A stretch of DNA of 61,577 nucleotides from positions 1 to 61,577 of the forward strand of contig JACJYD010000008.1 in assembly GCA_020636275.1 (NCBI GenBank), written 5' to 3'. The position numbers and the translations under genes are program-made. A model generated the notes under the pieces. The model was given only the letters and a program-made list of their open reading frames with translations. It ran no database searches and was not told the DNA's origin. Positions 35,608-43,827 of this stretch are shown here, one piece after another; the first letter of the stretch is position 1; each line of letters starts with the position of its first letter. This stretch comes from Lewinellaceae bacterium (GTDB lineage: Bacteria; Bacteroidota; Bacteroidia; Chitinophagales; Saprospiraceae).

Positions 35608-36366
35608 GTGGAAATCTGGCCTTACATCATCGCCGTGATCGGCGGCCTCTTTGCAGGCTTTATCAATACCCTGGCGGGAAATGGATCGACCATTACGCTG
35701 ACCATCTTTACGGAAGTGCTCGGCCTGCCTGGCAACATCGCCAACGCGACCAACCGGATCGGCGTGTTTACCCAGTGTGTGGCGGGAGTGGCGGCTTTTC
35801 AGAAAAACGGGAAACTGAAACTGGAGCGCAGCTGGCCGTACATCGTCCTCACAACCGTGGGATCCTTGGGTGGTATCGCCCTGGCTTTATGGGTGAGCAA
35901 CGAGCAGTTCATCGTCGTCTTCCGCTACCTGATGATCGTGATGTTCCTCCTGATCGTGGTCAAGCCGGAGCGCTGGATCCGGGACACCGATCCCACCCAT
36001 CGCCCCAACTGGTGGATCGCGGCGCCCGCCTTTCTCGCCATCGGTTTTTACGGCGGGTTCATTCAAATGGGAATGGGTCTTTTCTTCCTGGCCGCCATGG
36101 TGCTGGGCGCCCGCTTCAGCATGACGGAGTCGAACGCCGCCAAGCTTACCGTGGTGGCGATCTACACCGGCATCGCGATCGCGATCTTCGCGTGGCGCGG
36201 CCTGATCGACTGGAAAATGGGCGCCATCGTCGCCGTCGGTCAGACGATCGGGGGCTGGGTCACTGCCATGTACGCCTCCAAGAGCAAGCGTGCCAATGAA
36301 GTAGCGTATTGGGTGCTGGTCGTGGTAGTGATATTGGGGATCTTGAGTTTGTTTGGGGTGCTCTGA
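35608..36366 (+). CDS. Sulfite exporter TauE/SafE family membrane protein
   Basis: 252 residues with seven or eight hydrophobic segments. It begins with the family motif 'GGLFAGFINTLAGNGSTITL' (about 10-29, the conserved AGxxNTLAGGG-type loop). The second half repeat has 'GFYGGFIQMGMGLFFLAAMV' (about 148-167). It probably moves sulfite, sulfoacetate or a similar anion across the inner membrane; the substrate is unknown. The start is GTG at 35608; the ATG at 35603 is out of frame. A GC hairpin follows the stop. Confidence 0.88.
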   Translation: MEIWPYIIAVIGGLFAGFINTLAGNGSTITLTIFTEVLGLPGNIANATNRIGVFTQCVAGVAAFQKNGKLKLERSWPYIVLTTVGSLGGIALALWVSNEQFIVVFRYLMIVMFLLIVVKPERWIRDTDPTHRPNWWIAAPAFLAIGFYGGFIQMGMGLFFLAAMVLGARFSMTESNAAKLTVVAIYTGIAIAIFAWRGLIDWKMGAIVAVGQTIGGWVTAMYASKSKRANEVAYWVLVVVVILGILSLFGVL

Positions 36367-36372
36367 AAAGCA

Positions 36373-36405
36373 TGAATGGCGAGGCGCCTGGCGCCTCGCC
36401 ATTCA
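36373..36405. terminator. GC hairpin between TauE and ProS genes
   Basis: A 15-bp perfect stem (36373-36387 with 36391-36405) with loop CTG, followed on the plus strand by six A rather than T. Its centre GGCGCCTGGCGCC is of the same style as the other GC-centred hairpins. It probably serves as a terminator for both converging genes. Confidence 0.7.
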
Positions 36406-36410
36406 AAAAA

Positions 36411-37877
36411 TCAATACGCCATCGCAAACAACACCCGTTGCTTCGACGGATTCCCCGTCAACACACAAACCCCGTCTTCCGGCTCATTATCGTTGGGGAT
36501 GCAGCGGATGGTAGCTTTGGCGAGTTCCTTGATCTTGAGTTCCGTTTCGGTGGTGCCGTCCCAGTGGGCGGAGATGAAACCGCCTTTTTCGGCGAGCACC
36601 TGCTTGAAATCGTCCATGTTGTCGACGCGGGTGATGTGGGAGTCGCGGTAGGCTTTTGCCCGGTTGAACAGGTTTTGCTGGATCTCGTCGAGCAGGTTGG
36701 CCACGTAGTTGCCGATGCCGTCGATCGGCACGGAAGTCTTCTCTTTGGTATCGCGACGGGCCACTTCCAGTTGGTTGTTCTCCAGGTCGCGGGCGCCGAA
36801 GGCGATGCGCACCGGAATGCCGCGCATCTCGTATTCAGCGAATTTGAAGCCCGGACGGTTTTTCATATCCTGGTCGTACATCACCGAGATGCCCTTGTCG
36901 CGCAGCTCGCGCATGATCTTATCGGCCACTTCGCCAAATTCCGGACTCGGCTTCGGGATGGGCACGATGACCACCTGCGTCGGCGCCAGTTTCGGCGGCA
37001 CGATCAGGCCTTCATCGTCGGAGTGGGTCATGATCAGACCGCCCATCAGGCGGGTGGACACCCCCCAGGAGGTGGCCCAAACGAGTTCCTGCTGGTTTTC
37101 TTCATTGAGGAAGTTGACCTCAAAGGCCCGGGCGAAGTTTTGACCCAGGAAGTGGGAGGTGCCTGCCTGCAGGGCTTTCCCATCCTGCATCAAAGCCTCG
37201 ATGGTCAGCGTATCTTCGGCGCCGGCGAAGCGTTCGTTGGGCGTTTTAGCGCCCTGGATCACCGGCATCGCCATGTATTCTTCGGCAAATTGGGCGTACA
37301 CCCGTTGCATCTGTAAAGCCTCTTCGATCGCCTCCTGCCGGGTGGCATGTGCGGTATGGCCTTCCTGCCACAAAAACTCGGCCGTGCGCAGGAAAAGGCG
37401 CGTGCGCATCTCCCAACGCACCACGTTGGCCCACTGGTTGATCAATATCGGCAGGTCGCGGTAAGATTGGATCCAATCGCGATAGGTATTCCAGATAATG
37501 GTCTCGGAAGTCGGCCGAACGATCAGCTCCTCTTCCAGTTTGGCTGTCGGATCGACGATCAGGCCGCTGCCGTTGGGGTCGTTCATCAGGCGGTGGTGGG
37601 TCACCACGGCGCATTCTTTGGCAAAACCCTCGACGTGCTCGGCCTCTTTACTCAAAAAACTCTTCGGGATAAAAAGCGGGAAATACGCATTCACGTGCCC
37701 CGTCTCTTTAAACATACGGTCTAATTGATCCCGCATTTTTTCCCAGATCGCATACCCATAGGGTTTGATAACCATACAACCCCGCACAGCCGAGTTTTCA
37801 GCCAGCTGGGCCTTTTTAACAATATCGATGTACCACTGCGAGTAGTCTTCTGAACGGGAGGTGATTTCTTTTGCCAT
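36411..37877 (-). CDS. proS: Prolyl-tRNA synthetase, archaeal/eukaryotic type
   Basis: 488 residues, the short form without the bacterial editing insertion. Class II motifs: motif 2 'VVRWEMRTRLFLRTAEFLWQ' with the following 'EGHTAHAT', motif 3-like 'GLIMTHSDDEGLIVPPKLAP', and the proline site 'RPTSETIIW'. The N-terminal 'WYIDIVKKAQLAENSAVRGC' and C-terminal extension are of the ProS type 3 (archaeal) form common in Bacteroidota. It charges tRNA-Pro with proline. The gene has its own -7 box at 38022. Confidence 0.96.
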   Translation of the reverse strand: MAKEITSRSEDYSQWYIDIVKKAQLAENSAVRGCMVIKPYGYAIWEKMRDQLDRMFKETGHVNAYFPLFIPKSFLSKEAEHVEGFAKECAVVTHHRLMNDPNGSGLIVDPTAKLEEELIVRPTSETIIWNTYRDWIQSYRDLPILINQWANVVRWEMRTRLFLRTAEFLWQEGHTAHATRQEAIEEALQMQRVYAQFAEEYMAMPVIQGAKTPNERFAGAEDTLTIEALMQDGKALQAGTSHFLGQNFARAFEVNFLNEENQQELVWATSWGVSTRLMGGLIMTHSDDEGLIVPPKLAPTQVVIVPIPKPSPEFGEVADKIMRELRDKGISVMYDQDMKNRPGFKFAEYEMRGIPVRIAFGARDLENNQLEVARRDTKEKTSVPIDGIGNYVANLLDEIQQNLFNRAKAYRDSHITRVDNMDDFKQVLAEKGGFISAHWDGTTETELKIKELAKATIRCIPNDNEPEDGVCVLTGNPSKQRVLFAMAY

Positions 37878-37891
37878 CGGTAATTTTATTT

Positions 37892-37932
37892 GAATGGTTG
37901 CCCCTGCCTGGCGGCGGCAGGGGCAACCATTC
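37892..37932. repeat. GC-centred 17-bp hairpin upstream of proS
   Basis: GAATGGTTGCCCCTGCC (37892-37908) pairs exactly with 37916-37932; loop TGGCGGC. It lies between the starts of two divergent genes, in the proS leader, so it is not a terminator for either gene. Confidence 0.8.
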
Positions 37933-38021
37933 GACTCATAATTATGTTTTTCTTAACAGAAATCCCGGCTTTAACAGTTCACTCGGAACACTTTAAAACA
38001 AGATTAACAGTAAAATCGGCA

Positions 38022-38029
38022 CAAAAGTA
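38022..38029 (-). promoter_or_regulatory. proS: -7 box for proS
   Basis: The complement reads TACTTTTG (TAnnTTTG), about 145 bases upstream of the proS start. The GC hairpin at 37892-37932 would be in the leader. Confidence 0.55.
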
Positions 38030-38091
38030 ATAAATTCGGGGTTGTAAGATTAGAGAGCTAGGTAATTACATAAAAAGATATTTAAATCATT

Positions 38092-39528
38092 ATGAAACGA
38101 ATATTCGCGTTTCTCCCCGTTTTGATGGTCGCCTTGTGGACCACGACAGCCATGGCACAACACGACGACCTGTATTACGACCCGGACACAGATGCCGGCT
38201 ATTATTCGTCACAACCGGTTGATAACAGCACCAGCAATCCGGGCTATGTGGACAATTACGGCAACAATGACGATTACTATTACGACGATGATGACTACGA
38301 CGATTACGACTACTACTATTCGTCGCGCATCCGCCGTTTTCACCGCCCCTACACAGGGTTCAGCTACTTCGACCCCTGCTATGTGGACCTCTCCTATTAC
38401 GATCCTTTCTTCACCCCCGGCATTACCATTCTGATCTACGATGATTTCTGGTCCTGGCGCCGTTGGAACCGCTTCCAGCGCTGGAACTACTGGAATGACT
38501 GGTACTCCTGGAACAGTTGGGGCCATCCCCACTGGAACAGTTGGAATTCCTGGGGTCCCAATTACTCTTACATCCAGGTATACAACTATTACGGCAACCC
38601 CTATGGCTACAACTCGTTCGGTTACAACCCGTGGGGCTGGAACTCCTGGGGTTACAATAATTGGGGTTACAACAACTGGGGCTGCAACTACTACTACCCA
38701 CCGTCCTGGGGCAATGGGTATGTGTATAACACCTCCACCAACATCGACAACGTATACTACGGTCCGAGGAAATCGGGTACGCTGAAGACGGAACGCCCGT
38801 CGGTTCGCATCAACCAGATCGACAACACGGGTGGTATCCAGACCCCCCGGCCTGCGGATAAGGTGGAAACAGCGCCGAGAGATCGCGTGACGCCTCCTGC
38901 CCAAGGTCCGGTGAAAGAGGTTACCCCGGCCCGCGACGTGGAACGCAGCCGTCCGCAAACGGAAATGCCGCCGCGCGAACAACCGGTAGTCCGCGAACGT
39001 CCGCCGGTAGAAACGGCTCCGCCGCCACGCGAACGGGTTACTCCCACGCCGCCGCGCGAACGCGAACCACAACCGGCTGCCCCGCGCGTAAACCCGCAGC
39101 CGCGTGAACGCGAACAGCAACCGACCCCGCGTCCGCAAACGCAGCCGCAGCCGCAAAAGCGGAATGATAGCAGAAGCAATGACAACCGCTCCTACACGCC
39201 ACCGCGTACCCAACCGGAGCGCCAGTCTACGCCGCCGCCGTCCTATACGCCGCCGCGCAGCGACAACAATAACCGCAACCGCTCCTATGAACCGCCGCGT
39301 AGTAATCCACAACCACCGCGCAATTACGAGCCACCTCGCAGCAATAACAACAATGACCGGAGTACGCAACCGAACCGTTCGAACTCCAGTCCGCCGGCCA
39401 GAAGCTATAGCAACCCGGGAAGCAGCAACCGCTCCTCTTCGGGCAATACGCCCTCCCGGTCGAATAGTAGCAGCAACAACAATAGCAGCCGAAGCAATAG
39501 TAACAACAGTAGCCGCAGAGGAAACTGA
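38092..39528 (+). CDS. Low-complexity secreted protein (Asp/Tyr, Trp/Asn, Pro/Arg, Ser/Asn blocks)
   Basis: 478 residues. Signal peptide 'MKRIFAFLPVLMVALWTTTA' ends near 'MAQHDD'. The mature chain falls into four blocks: Asp/Tyr-rich acidic (about 25-80, runs such as DDYYYDDDDYDDYDYYY), Trp/Asn/Tyr/Gly-rich (about 115-225, repeated W-N-S-W and NNWGYNNWG), Pro/Arg/Glu-rich (about 245-365, repeated PPRERV), and Ser/Asn/Arg-rich (about 380-478). Only two Cys are seen. No sorting domain is present. It looks intrinsically disordered and may be a cell-surface or matrix protein. The minus-strand frame across it is a shadow of its repeats. Confidence 0.75.
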   Translation: MKRIFAFLPVLMVALWTTTAMAQHDDLYYDPDTDAGYYSSQPVDNSTSNPGYVDNYGNNDDYYYDDDDYDDYDYYYSSRIRRFHRPYTGFSYFDPCYVDLSYYDPFFTPGITILIYDDFWSWRRWNRFQRWNYWNDWYSWNSWGHPHWNSWNSWGPNYSYIQVYNYYGNPYGYNSFGYNPWGWNSWGYNNWGYNNWGCNYYYPPSWGNGYVYNTSTNIDNVYYGPRKSGTLKTERPSVRINQIDNTGGIQTPRPADKVETAPRDRVTPPAQGPVKEVTPARDVERSRPQTEMPPREQPVVRERPPVETAPPPRERVTPTPPREREPQPAAPRVNPQPREREQQPTPRPQTQPQPQKRNDSRSNDNRSYTPPRTQPERQSTPPPSYTPPRSDNNNRNRSYEPPRSNPQPPRNYEPPRSNNNNDRSTQPNRSNSSPPARSYSNPGSSNRSSSGNTPSRSNSSSNNNSSRSNSNNSSRRGN

Positions 39529-39541
39529 TGAAATAGGGTTC

Positions 39542-39574
39542 AAATATGCGGCGACCTGAGGTCGCCGCATATTT
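39542..39574 (+). terminator. GC-centred hairpin after the low-complexity gene
   Basis: AAATATGCGGCGAC (39542-39555) pairs exactly with 39561-39574; loop CTGAG. It lies 14 bases after the stop and is a member of the GC-centred hairpin family. Confidence 0.75.
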
Positions 39575-39703
39575 ATGACTTGGCTTCACAACGGCTGGCA
39601 AAGAGAAGGGGGGATTGGGGATAACCTGTCCCCCCTTCTTTTATGGAGATGAATCTTGAACGCTGCGGCGTTTTGTCCACTTACTTTTAACCCAAAAAAT
39701 ATC

Positions 39704-41182
39704 ATGATACGCCATTTTCTATCCCTGCTCCTTGTACTGGCAGGAACCGCCTTTTCTCTGCAAGCCCAAACGGCTTACGACGCCCTCCGATTTTCATTTT
39801 ACACCGAACCCGGAGGTACCGCCCGAACGGTCGGAATCGGGGGCGGGATCGGGGCCTTTGGAGCTGATTTCTCTACCTTGAGCACCAATCCGGCCGGACT
39901 GGCTTCCTTCCGCCGTTCCGAGTTTTCTTTTTCACCGGAGATCTATTCCAACAAAACCAAAAGCTTGCTGCTGGGGAAGGACAATAACCAACTCCTCCCC
40001 GAAGACCGCAGCGGCCTCAACATCAACAATGTTGGGTTCGTCATTGCCTCCCGGCCTCTCGACTCCAAATGGGAAACCGTCAATTTCGGGATCGGCCTGA
40101 ACCGGATCGCGACCTATACCCAAAACCTGTATTTTGCAGGCACCTCACCGGGTAGCATCACCGATCACTTCCTGGAAAACGCCCAGGGTCAGGAATCCGG
40201 AAATCTGGATGGGTTTGAAGAAGGCCTTGCCTACGATGTGGGCGCCATTTACCCCGACTCGAACAACCCGGGGTCTTACCTCAGCGACTTTTTCAACGGA
40301 GAAGAAGTCGACAAACAACAGATCGTCCGGACCCAGGGGGCCATTAGCGAAATGGTGTTCTCGCTGGCCACCAACTATGAGGAAAAACTTCAACTGGGAG
40401 TAACCGTGGGCGTTCCCTTCCTTTCCTTCTCGGAAGACAAAACCTATACGGAAACCGATGCGGAGAACCGGAATGCTGTTTTCAACGAACTGATCTATAA
40501 GGAATACGTCCGCCTGAACGCCACTGGAATCAACCTGAAACTGGGTATGATCTACAAACCCGTTCATGCTATCCGCATCGGCGCCGCCATTCATACGCCG
40601 ACGTCATTTGCAATGGAAGACAGCTATTCGACCTCCATGGTATACGACTATTCCGACAATGGCGATTTTCGCTACAACGCCGATTCGCCCGAAGGGTATT
40701 ACGAATATCGCCTGCGCACGCCCTGGCGCGTGATCGGGTCGACCGGATTGCTCTTCAAAAAGGCCGGGTTCATCACCGCGGAGGTGGAATGGGCAGACTA
40801 CAGCAGTGCCGCCTTCAATTTCAACCAATCGACCAGCCCGGCCGATAAAGATTATCAGTTGAGACTGAACCGCGAGATCAACACTACATACGGGTCGGCT
40901 TTCATTATCCGGGTGGGCGGAGAAGCCACCATCGATATTTTCCGGATCCGGGCGGGGTACAACTATATCACCAGCCCCCTGGCAGGTGGAAATTACAATC
41001 GGGGCATCTGGTCCGCCGGCTTCGGTGTGCGGGAACAGAACTTCTTCCTCGATCTGGCCTATCGCCGCGGTCTTACGGAAAGCACCTATTTCCCCTACCA
41101 AACCGTCGACCGGCCCCAACCGGAAGTGGAGACAAAAACCACGGTGCAGCACTTTTTGCTGACGCTTGGGTTTAAGTTTTAA
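39704..41182 (+). CDS. FadL/OMPP1-like outer-membrane transport protein
   Basis: 492 residues from ATG 39704 ('MIRHFLSLLLVLAGTAFSLQ' signal). The N-terminal 'DALRFSFYTEPGGTARTVGI' and 'FSTLSTNPAGLASFRRSEFS' correspond to the FadL hatch, whose NPAG(L) signature is typical. The rest alternates short turns with amphipathic strands and ends in 'TTVQHFLLTLGFKF', the aromatic C-terminal strand of a barrel. FadL barrels take up long-chain fatty acids or other hydrophobic compounds. The substrate here is not known. Confidence 0.85.
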   Translation: MIRHFLSLLLVLAGTAFSLQAQTAYDALRFSFYTEPGGTARTVGIGGGIGAFGADFSTLSTNPAGLASFRRSEFSFSPEIYSNKTKSLLLGKDNNQLLPEDRSGLNINNVGFVIASRPLDSKWETVNFGIGLNRIATYTQNLYFAGTSPGSITDHFLENAQGQESGNLDGFEEGLAYDVGAIYPDSNNPGSYLSDFFNGEEVDKQQIVRTQGAISEMVFSLATNYEEKLQLGVTVGVPFLSFSEDKTYTETDAENRNAVFNELIYKEYVRLNATGINLKLGMIYKPVHAIRIGAAIHTPTSFAMEDSYSTSMVYDYSDNGDFRYNADSPEGYYEYRLRTPWRVIGSTGLLFKKAGFITAEVEWADYSSAAFNFNQSTSPADKDYQLRLNREINTTYGSAFIIRVGGEATIDIFRIRAGYNYITSPLAGGNYNRGIWSAGFGVREQNFFLDLAYRRGLTESTYFPYQTVDRPQPEVETKTTVQHFLLTLGFKF

Positions 41183-41186
41183 CTCA

Positions 41187-41206
41187 AGATGCGATGAATC
41201 GCATCT
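41187..41206. repeat. Small palindrome after the FadL-like gene
   Basis: AGATGCGAT and ATCGCATCT (41187-41195, 41198-41206) around GA. First of five hairpins in the gap to 41452. Confidence 0.6.
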
Positions 41207-41279
41207 AATAAATTTCAAAAGACCCGCGGTGCTTTTATCGCAACTTGGATTTAAGACGCACGTGTGTAAAAAAATCTTT

Positions 41280-41325
41280 AAAAATGACTATTTCGGCGCC
41301 TGCAGGCGCCGAAATAGTCATTTTT
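41280..41325. repeat. GC-centred 21-bp hairpin
   Basis: 41280-41300 pairs exactly with 41305-41325; centre GGCGCCTGCAGGCGCC. Outer part AAAAATGACTATTTC. It could terminate on either strand, since T/A tracts flank it. Confidence 0.9.
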
Positions 41326-41364
41326 AAAAGCAAAGTCGCCGCCACAGGCGGCGACTTTGCTTTT
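41326..41364. repeat. GC-centred 18-bp hairpin
   Basis: AAAAGCAAAGTCGCCGCC (41326-41343) pairs exactly with 41347-41364; loop ACA. It begins at the base after the previous hairpin ends, and the pair is bordered by AAATCTTT direct repeats. Confidence 0.9.
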
Positions 41365-41406
41365 AAAAATCTTTGAATACGCGTTATGCGTAACTCCTGT
41401 TTTAGT

Positions 41407-41444
41407 AAATTAGCCCGGAACGAGAATTCGTTCCCGGCTAATTT
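41407..41444. promoter_or_regulatory. Hairpin just upstream of the 41452 start
   Basis: AAATTAGCC-CGGAACGA pairs with TCGTTCC-CGGCTAATTT, about 17 bp with one mismatch, ending 7 bases before the ATG at 41452. It could block or shape translation initiation; this is only inference from position. Confidence 0.5.
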
Positions 41445-41451
41445 TAAGATA

Positions 41452-42339
41452 ATGGTGAAATCATTTTTTTACCCCTTTTTTTTCGTCCTCCCCTTTTTCC
41501 TACAGGCTCAACCGGCGAAGCAGTGGAATATGGACCTTCTCACCGGTATCGTATGGTCTTTCCAAATGACCTATGAAACCGCATCGGGAAAGATCGTCGA
41601 CCGGGCGGATAGCACCGAACTTTGCGACCTCCTGCTGGCCCCCGATCACAGCTTCGAACTGTTCGATCGCGATCAGGTGATCCGGGGTGTCTGGGACCTT
41701 CAGGGTAACCTGCTCCAACTCCCTTTTCGGAAGGTTACACAATTCACCCTCGCCCAACTCACGATCGATCAACTCGAGCTACATTTTGTGGTGGGCCGCA
41801 CCCAGTATGCCCACCGGTTCGTGCGGGCGCAGCCGGTGCCCATTCCCACCTATCAAGCGCCGGAGAAAACACCTCCCAGCCAAAATAACCAGACCCGCAC
41901 CTGGATCACCGGAGACCGGGAGATCCGGATCGAGTTGACAGGAGGGGGATTTTTCGGCGGCGCCGACCCCGTACAACGCGATTTCATCCTCATCAAGGAA
42001 AACGGGCGACTCATCCACGAGCGCCAAACCGTGAACTCCGGTCTACAGGTGGAAAAAAAGAGCCTGTCGCGGCGTCAGCTCACCGAACTGGCCGATTTTA
42101 TCCGATCAAATGGATTCTTCGAAATGAAAAGCCGGTACGAATGTTCCACCCTCGAATGCGAAAACCGGCTTCTGACCCAGCCCAAACCCATCCCCCTCCG
42201 CCTGGCCGTAACGGACGGGCTGGACCGTCATGTGGTCGAAGTAGCGATCTGGCCGGATGGAAGCGAAGGGGAAGAATTCCTTTCTGTGCCGCCTGCGTTG
42301 CGAACGATAGTGGGGACTATAAGAGGGTTTGGTGAATAG
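41452..42339 (+). CDS. Secreted protein of unknown function
   Basis: 295 residues from ATG 41452, chosen because the signal peptide 'MVKSFFYPFFFVLPFFLQAQ' starts there; the frame opens at 41386. The first half has a lipocalin-like feel ('WNMDLLTGIVWSFQMTY', 'DRDQVIRGVWDLQGNLLQL'). The second half, after a Pro-rich hinge near residue 145, has 'REIRIELTGGGFFGGAD' and a Cys pair in 'YECSTLECENR'. I do not recognise the family. Its stop overlaps the start of the AGTTGAAR array. Confidence 0.65.
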   Translation: MVKSFFYPFFFVLPFFLQAQPAKQWNMDLLTGIVWSFQMTYETASGKIVDRADSTELCDLLLAPDHSFELFDRDQVIRGVWDLQGNLLQLPFRKVTQFTLAQLTIDQLELHFVVGRTQYAHRFVRAQPVPIPTYQAPEKTPPSQNNQTRTWITGDREIRIELTGGGFFGGADPVQRDFILIKENGRLIHERQTVNSGLQVEKKSLSRRQLTELADFIRSNGFFEMKSRYECSTLECENRLLTQPKPIPLRLAVTDGLDRHVVEVAIWPDGSEGEEFLSVPPALRTIVGTIRGFGE

Positions 42340-42424
42340 TTGAAAAGTTGAAAAGTTGAAGAGTTGAAGAGTTGAAGGGTTGAAGGGGGCTTTTCAACTT
42401 TTCAACTCTTCAACTTTTCAACTT
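42338..42424. repeat. Inverted AGTTGAAR octamer array
   Basis: Six octamers AGTTGAAA/AGTTGAAG/GGTTGAAG run from 42338. After GGGGGC the complementary units (CTTTTCAA, CTTTTCAA, CTCTTCAA, CTTTTCAA) run to 42424, so the whole can fold as a long hairpin. The right arm contains the stop and last codons of dapA (minus strand). Confidence 0.88.
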
Positions 42425-43289
42425 CCTTTATCAGCGCTTGAAGATTCGCAGCCGAGATCGGCGCCATGGGCAGCCGTACTTCCCTGGAGCACAAGCCCAG
42501 GTATTCCATCATGCCCTTGATGCCGGAGGGATTTCCGTCGATATAGAGCCAGCTATGGATGTCGAGCAATTGGTTATTGAGCCGGCGGGCAGTAGCGTAG
42601 TCACCCTGAAGGGCGGCGCGGGTCATGTCCGACCATTCTTTGGGAAGGGCGTTGGCGATCACAGAGATGACGCCATGGCCGCCTGCGGCGATAATGGGCA
42701 GGGTGAGCGGATCGTCGCCCGAGAGGACGAGGAGGTGCTCCGGGCGGTATTTGATAAGGCGCATGGCCTGGGCCATATCGCCGGCAGCCTCTTTTACCGC
42801 GATAAATTTGGTACTGGCATTTGCCAGGCGGATCACCGTATCGGCCTGTACGTTGCGGCCGGTGCGGCTGGGCACGTTGTAGATAATGATGGGCAGGGGC
42901 GACACCTCGGCCAAAGCCATAAAGTGCTGGTAGATCCCCTCTTGGCTGGGTTTATTGTAAGCCGGACTGCTCGACATGAGGGCGTCGAAGCCATCGAAGT
43001 TGAAGGCCTTGACCTTCTCCACCATGCGGGCGGTGTTGTTCTCCCCAAAAGGGCCGGCCACGACGGGAAGGCGTCCGTTATTGACGCGGAGGATACAGTC
43101 CAGCACTTCCTGCGTTTCCTGGTCGGTCAGGGTAATCGCCTCGCCGGTGGTGCCGAGGGCGACGAGGAAGTCTACCCCACCCTGGATCACGTGTTCCGTG
43201 ACGCGTTCGAGGGCTTCGAAATCTACATTTCCATTTTTAAAAGGGGTAACAAGCGCGACACCCGTACCGCTAAACCGAGGCTGCTTCAT
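42402..43289 (-). CDS. dapA: 4-hydroxy-tetrahydrodipicolinate synthase
   Basis: 295 residues from ATG 43289 ('MKQPRFSGTGVALVTPF'). It condenses pyruvate with aspartate semialdehyde, leading to diaminopimelate and lysine. The family blocks are 'FLVALGTTGEAITLTDQE' (TTGE), the Tyr in 'IIIYNVPSRTGRN', and the Schiff-base lysine in 'KFIAVKEAAGD' (about residue 165). The last residues 'EVEKLKS' and the stop are read from the AGTTGAAR octamer array, so the C-terminus is made of repeat. Its start overlaps the upstream gene by 20 bases. Confidence 0.95.
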   Translation of the reverse strand: MKQPRFSGTGVALVTPFKNGNVDFEALERVTEHVIQGGVDFLVALGTTGEAITLTDQETQEVLDCILRVNNGRLPVVAGPFGENNTARMVEKVKAFNFDGFDALMSSSPAYNKPSQEGIYQHFMALAEVSPLPIIIYNVPSRTGRNVQADTVIRLANASTKFIAVKEAAGDMAQAMRLIKYRPEHLLVLSGDDPLTLPIIAAGGHGVISVIANALPKEWSDMTRAALQGDYATARRLNNQLLDIHSWLYIDGNPSGIKGMMEYLGLCSREVRLPMAPISAANLQALIKEVEKLKS

Positions 43290-43821
43290 TGGTCGACTGC
43301 ATCTTTTGAAGGAAAAATTCAATTTGTTTGATCAGGTCGGGCAGTTGCTGGCTGGCCGGCAGATCGATCATCAGTTCGTAGCAATGGGTGGACTTGGAGA
43401 AGGCGCCCACCCGGTAGTGTGCTTTCGATAAGGCCGCGATGTATTCCAGGGCCGGATTTTCCTCCATAGAGAGGTTGAGGAGGATATCGAAGGTATGGTC
43501 GAGAAAATCGGCAACCGAATCGCCGGTGGGGCGCATCAGCCAGTCGATGTTCCGCTTGTTGAATACCTTGAAGGGAAAACTCTCGCTTTCGGTGCGATTG
43601 TTCAGGTAACCCAGTAATTTTACAGCTTTCCCGGCCGAGCGGAGTTCTTTGGCGAACCGGAGGACGACATCCCGGTTGTTCAGGTCCGTCCCGTCAAACA
43701 GGATACCGATCTGATGGGCCTTGTCAAACTCCATGGATTTTCGGGGAAAGCGATGCAGGCGAAGTTTTTGCTGCAGCAGGCGCTGATGTAGTTTTCGCCG
43801 CAAGTTTTGGATAGCTGCCAT
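43270..43821 (-). CDS. DUF6913-like protein
   Basis: 183 residues. The basic N-terminus ('NLRRKLHQRLLQQKLRLHRF') is followed by a Rossmann-like half: 'HQIGILFDGTDLNNRDVVLR', 'VKLLGYLNNRTES', and the conserved 'KRNIDWLMRP' and 'FDILLNLSMEENPALEYIAA'. The pattern matches an uncharacterised family found next to dapA in many Bacteroidota (recalled, not checked). It lies 6 bases after accA and overlaps dapA by 20 bases, so accA, this gene and dapA form one operon. The function is unknown. Confidence 0.75.
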   Translation of the reverse strand: MAAIQNLRRKLHQRLLQQKLRLHRFPRKSMEFDKAHQIGILFDGTDLNNRDVVLRFAKELRSAGKAVKLLGYLNNRTESESFPFKVFNKRNIDWLMRPTGDSVADFLDHTFDILLNLSMEENPALEYIAALSKAHYRVGAFSKSTHCYELMIDLPASQQLPDLIKQIEFFLQKMQSTNEAASV

Positions 43822-43827
43822 AGTATT

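Noticed and set aside
38209..39570. A 453-codon minus-strand frame across the low-complexity gene
   Set aside because: It is made of Val/Arg/Ile runs that mirror the Asp/Tyr/Asn/Pro codons of the sense gene, which has a proper signal peptide.
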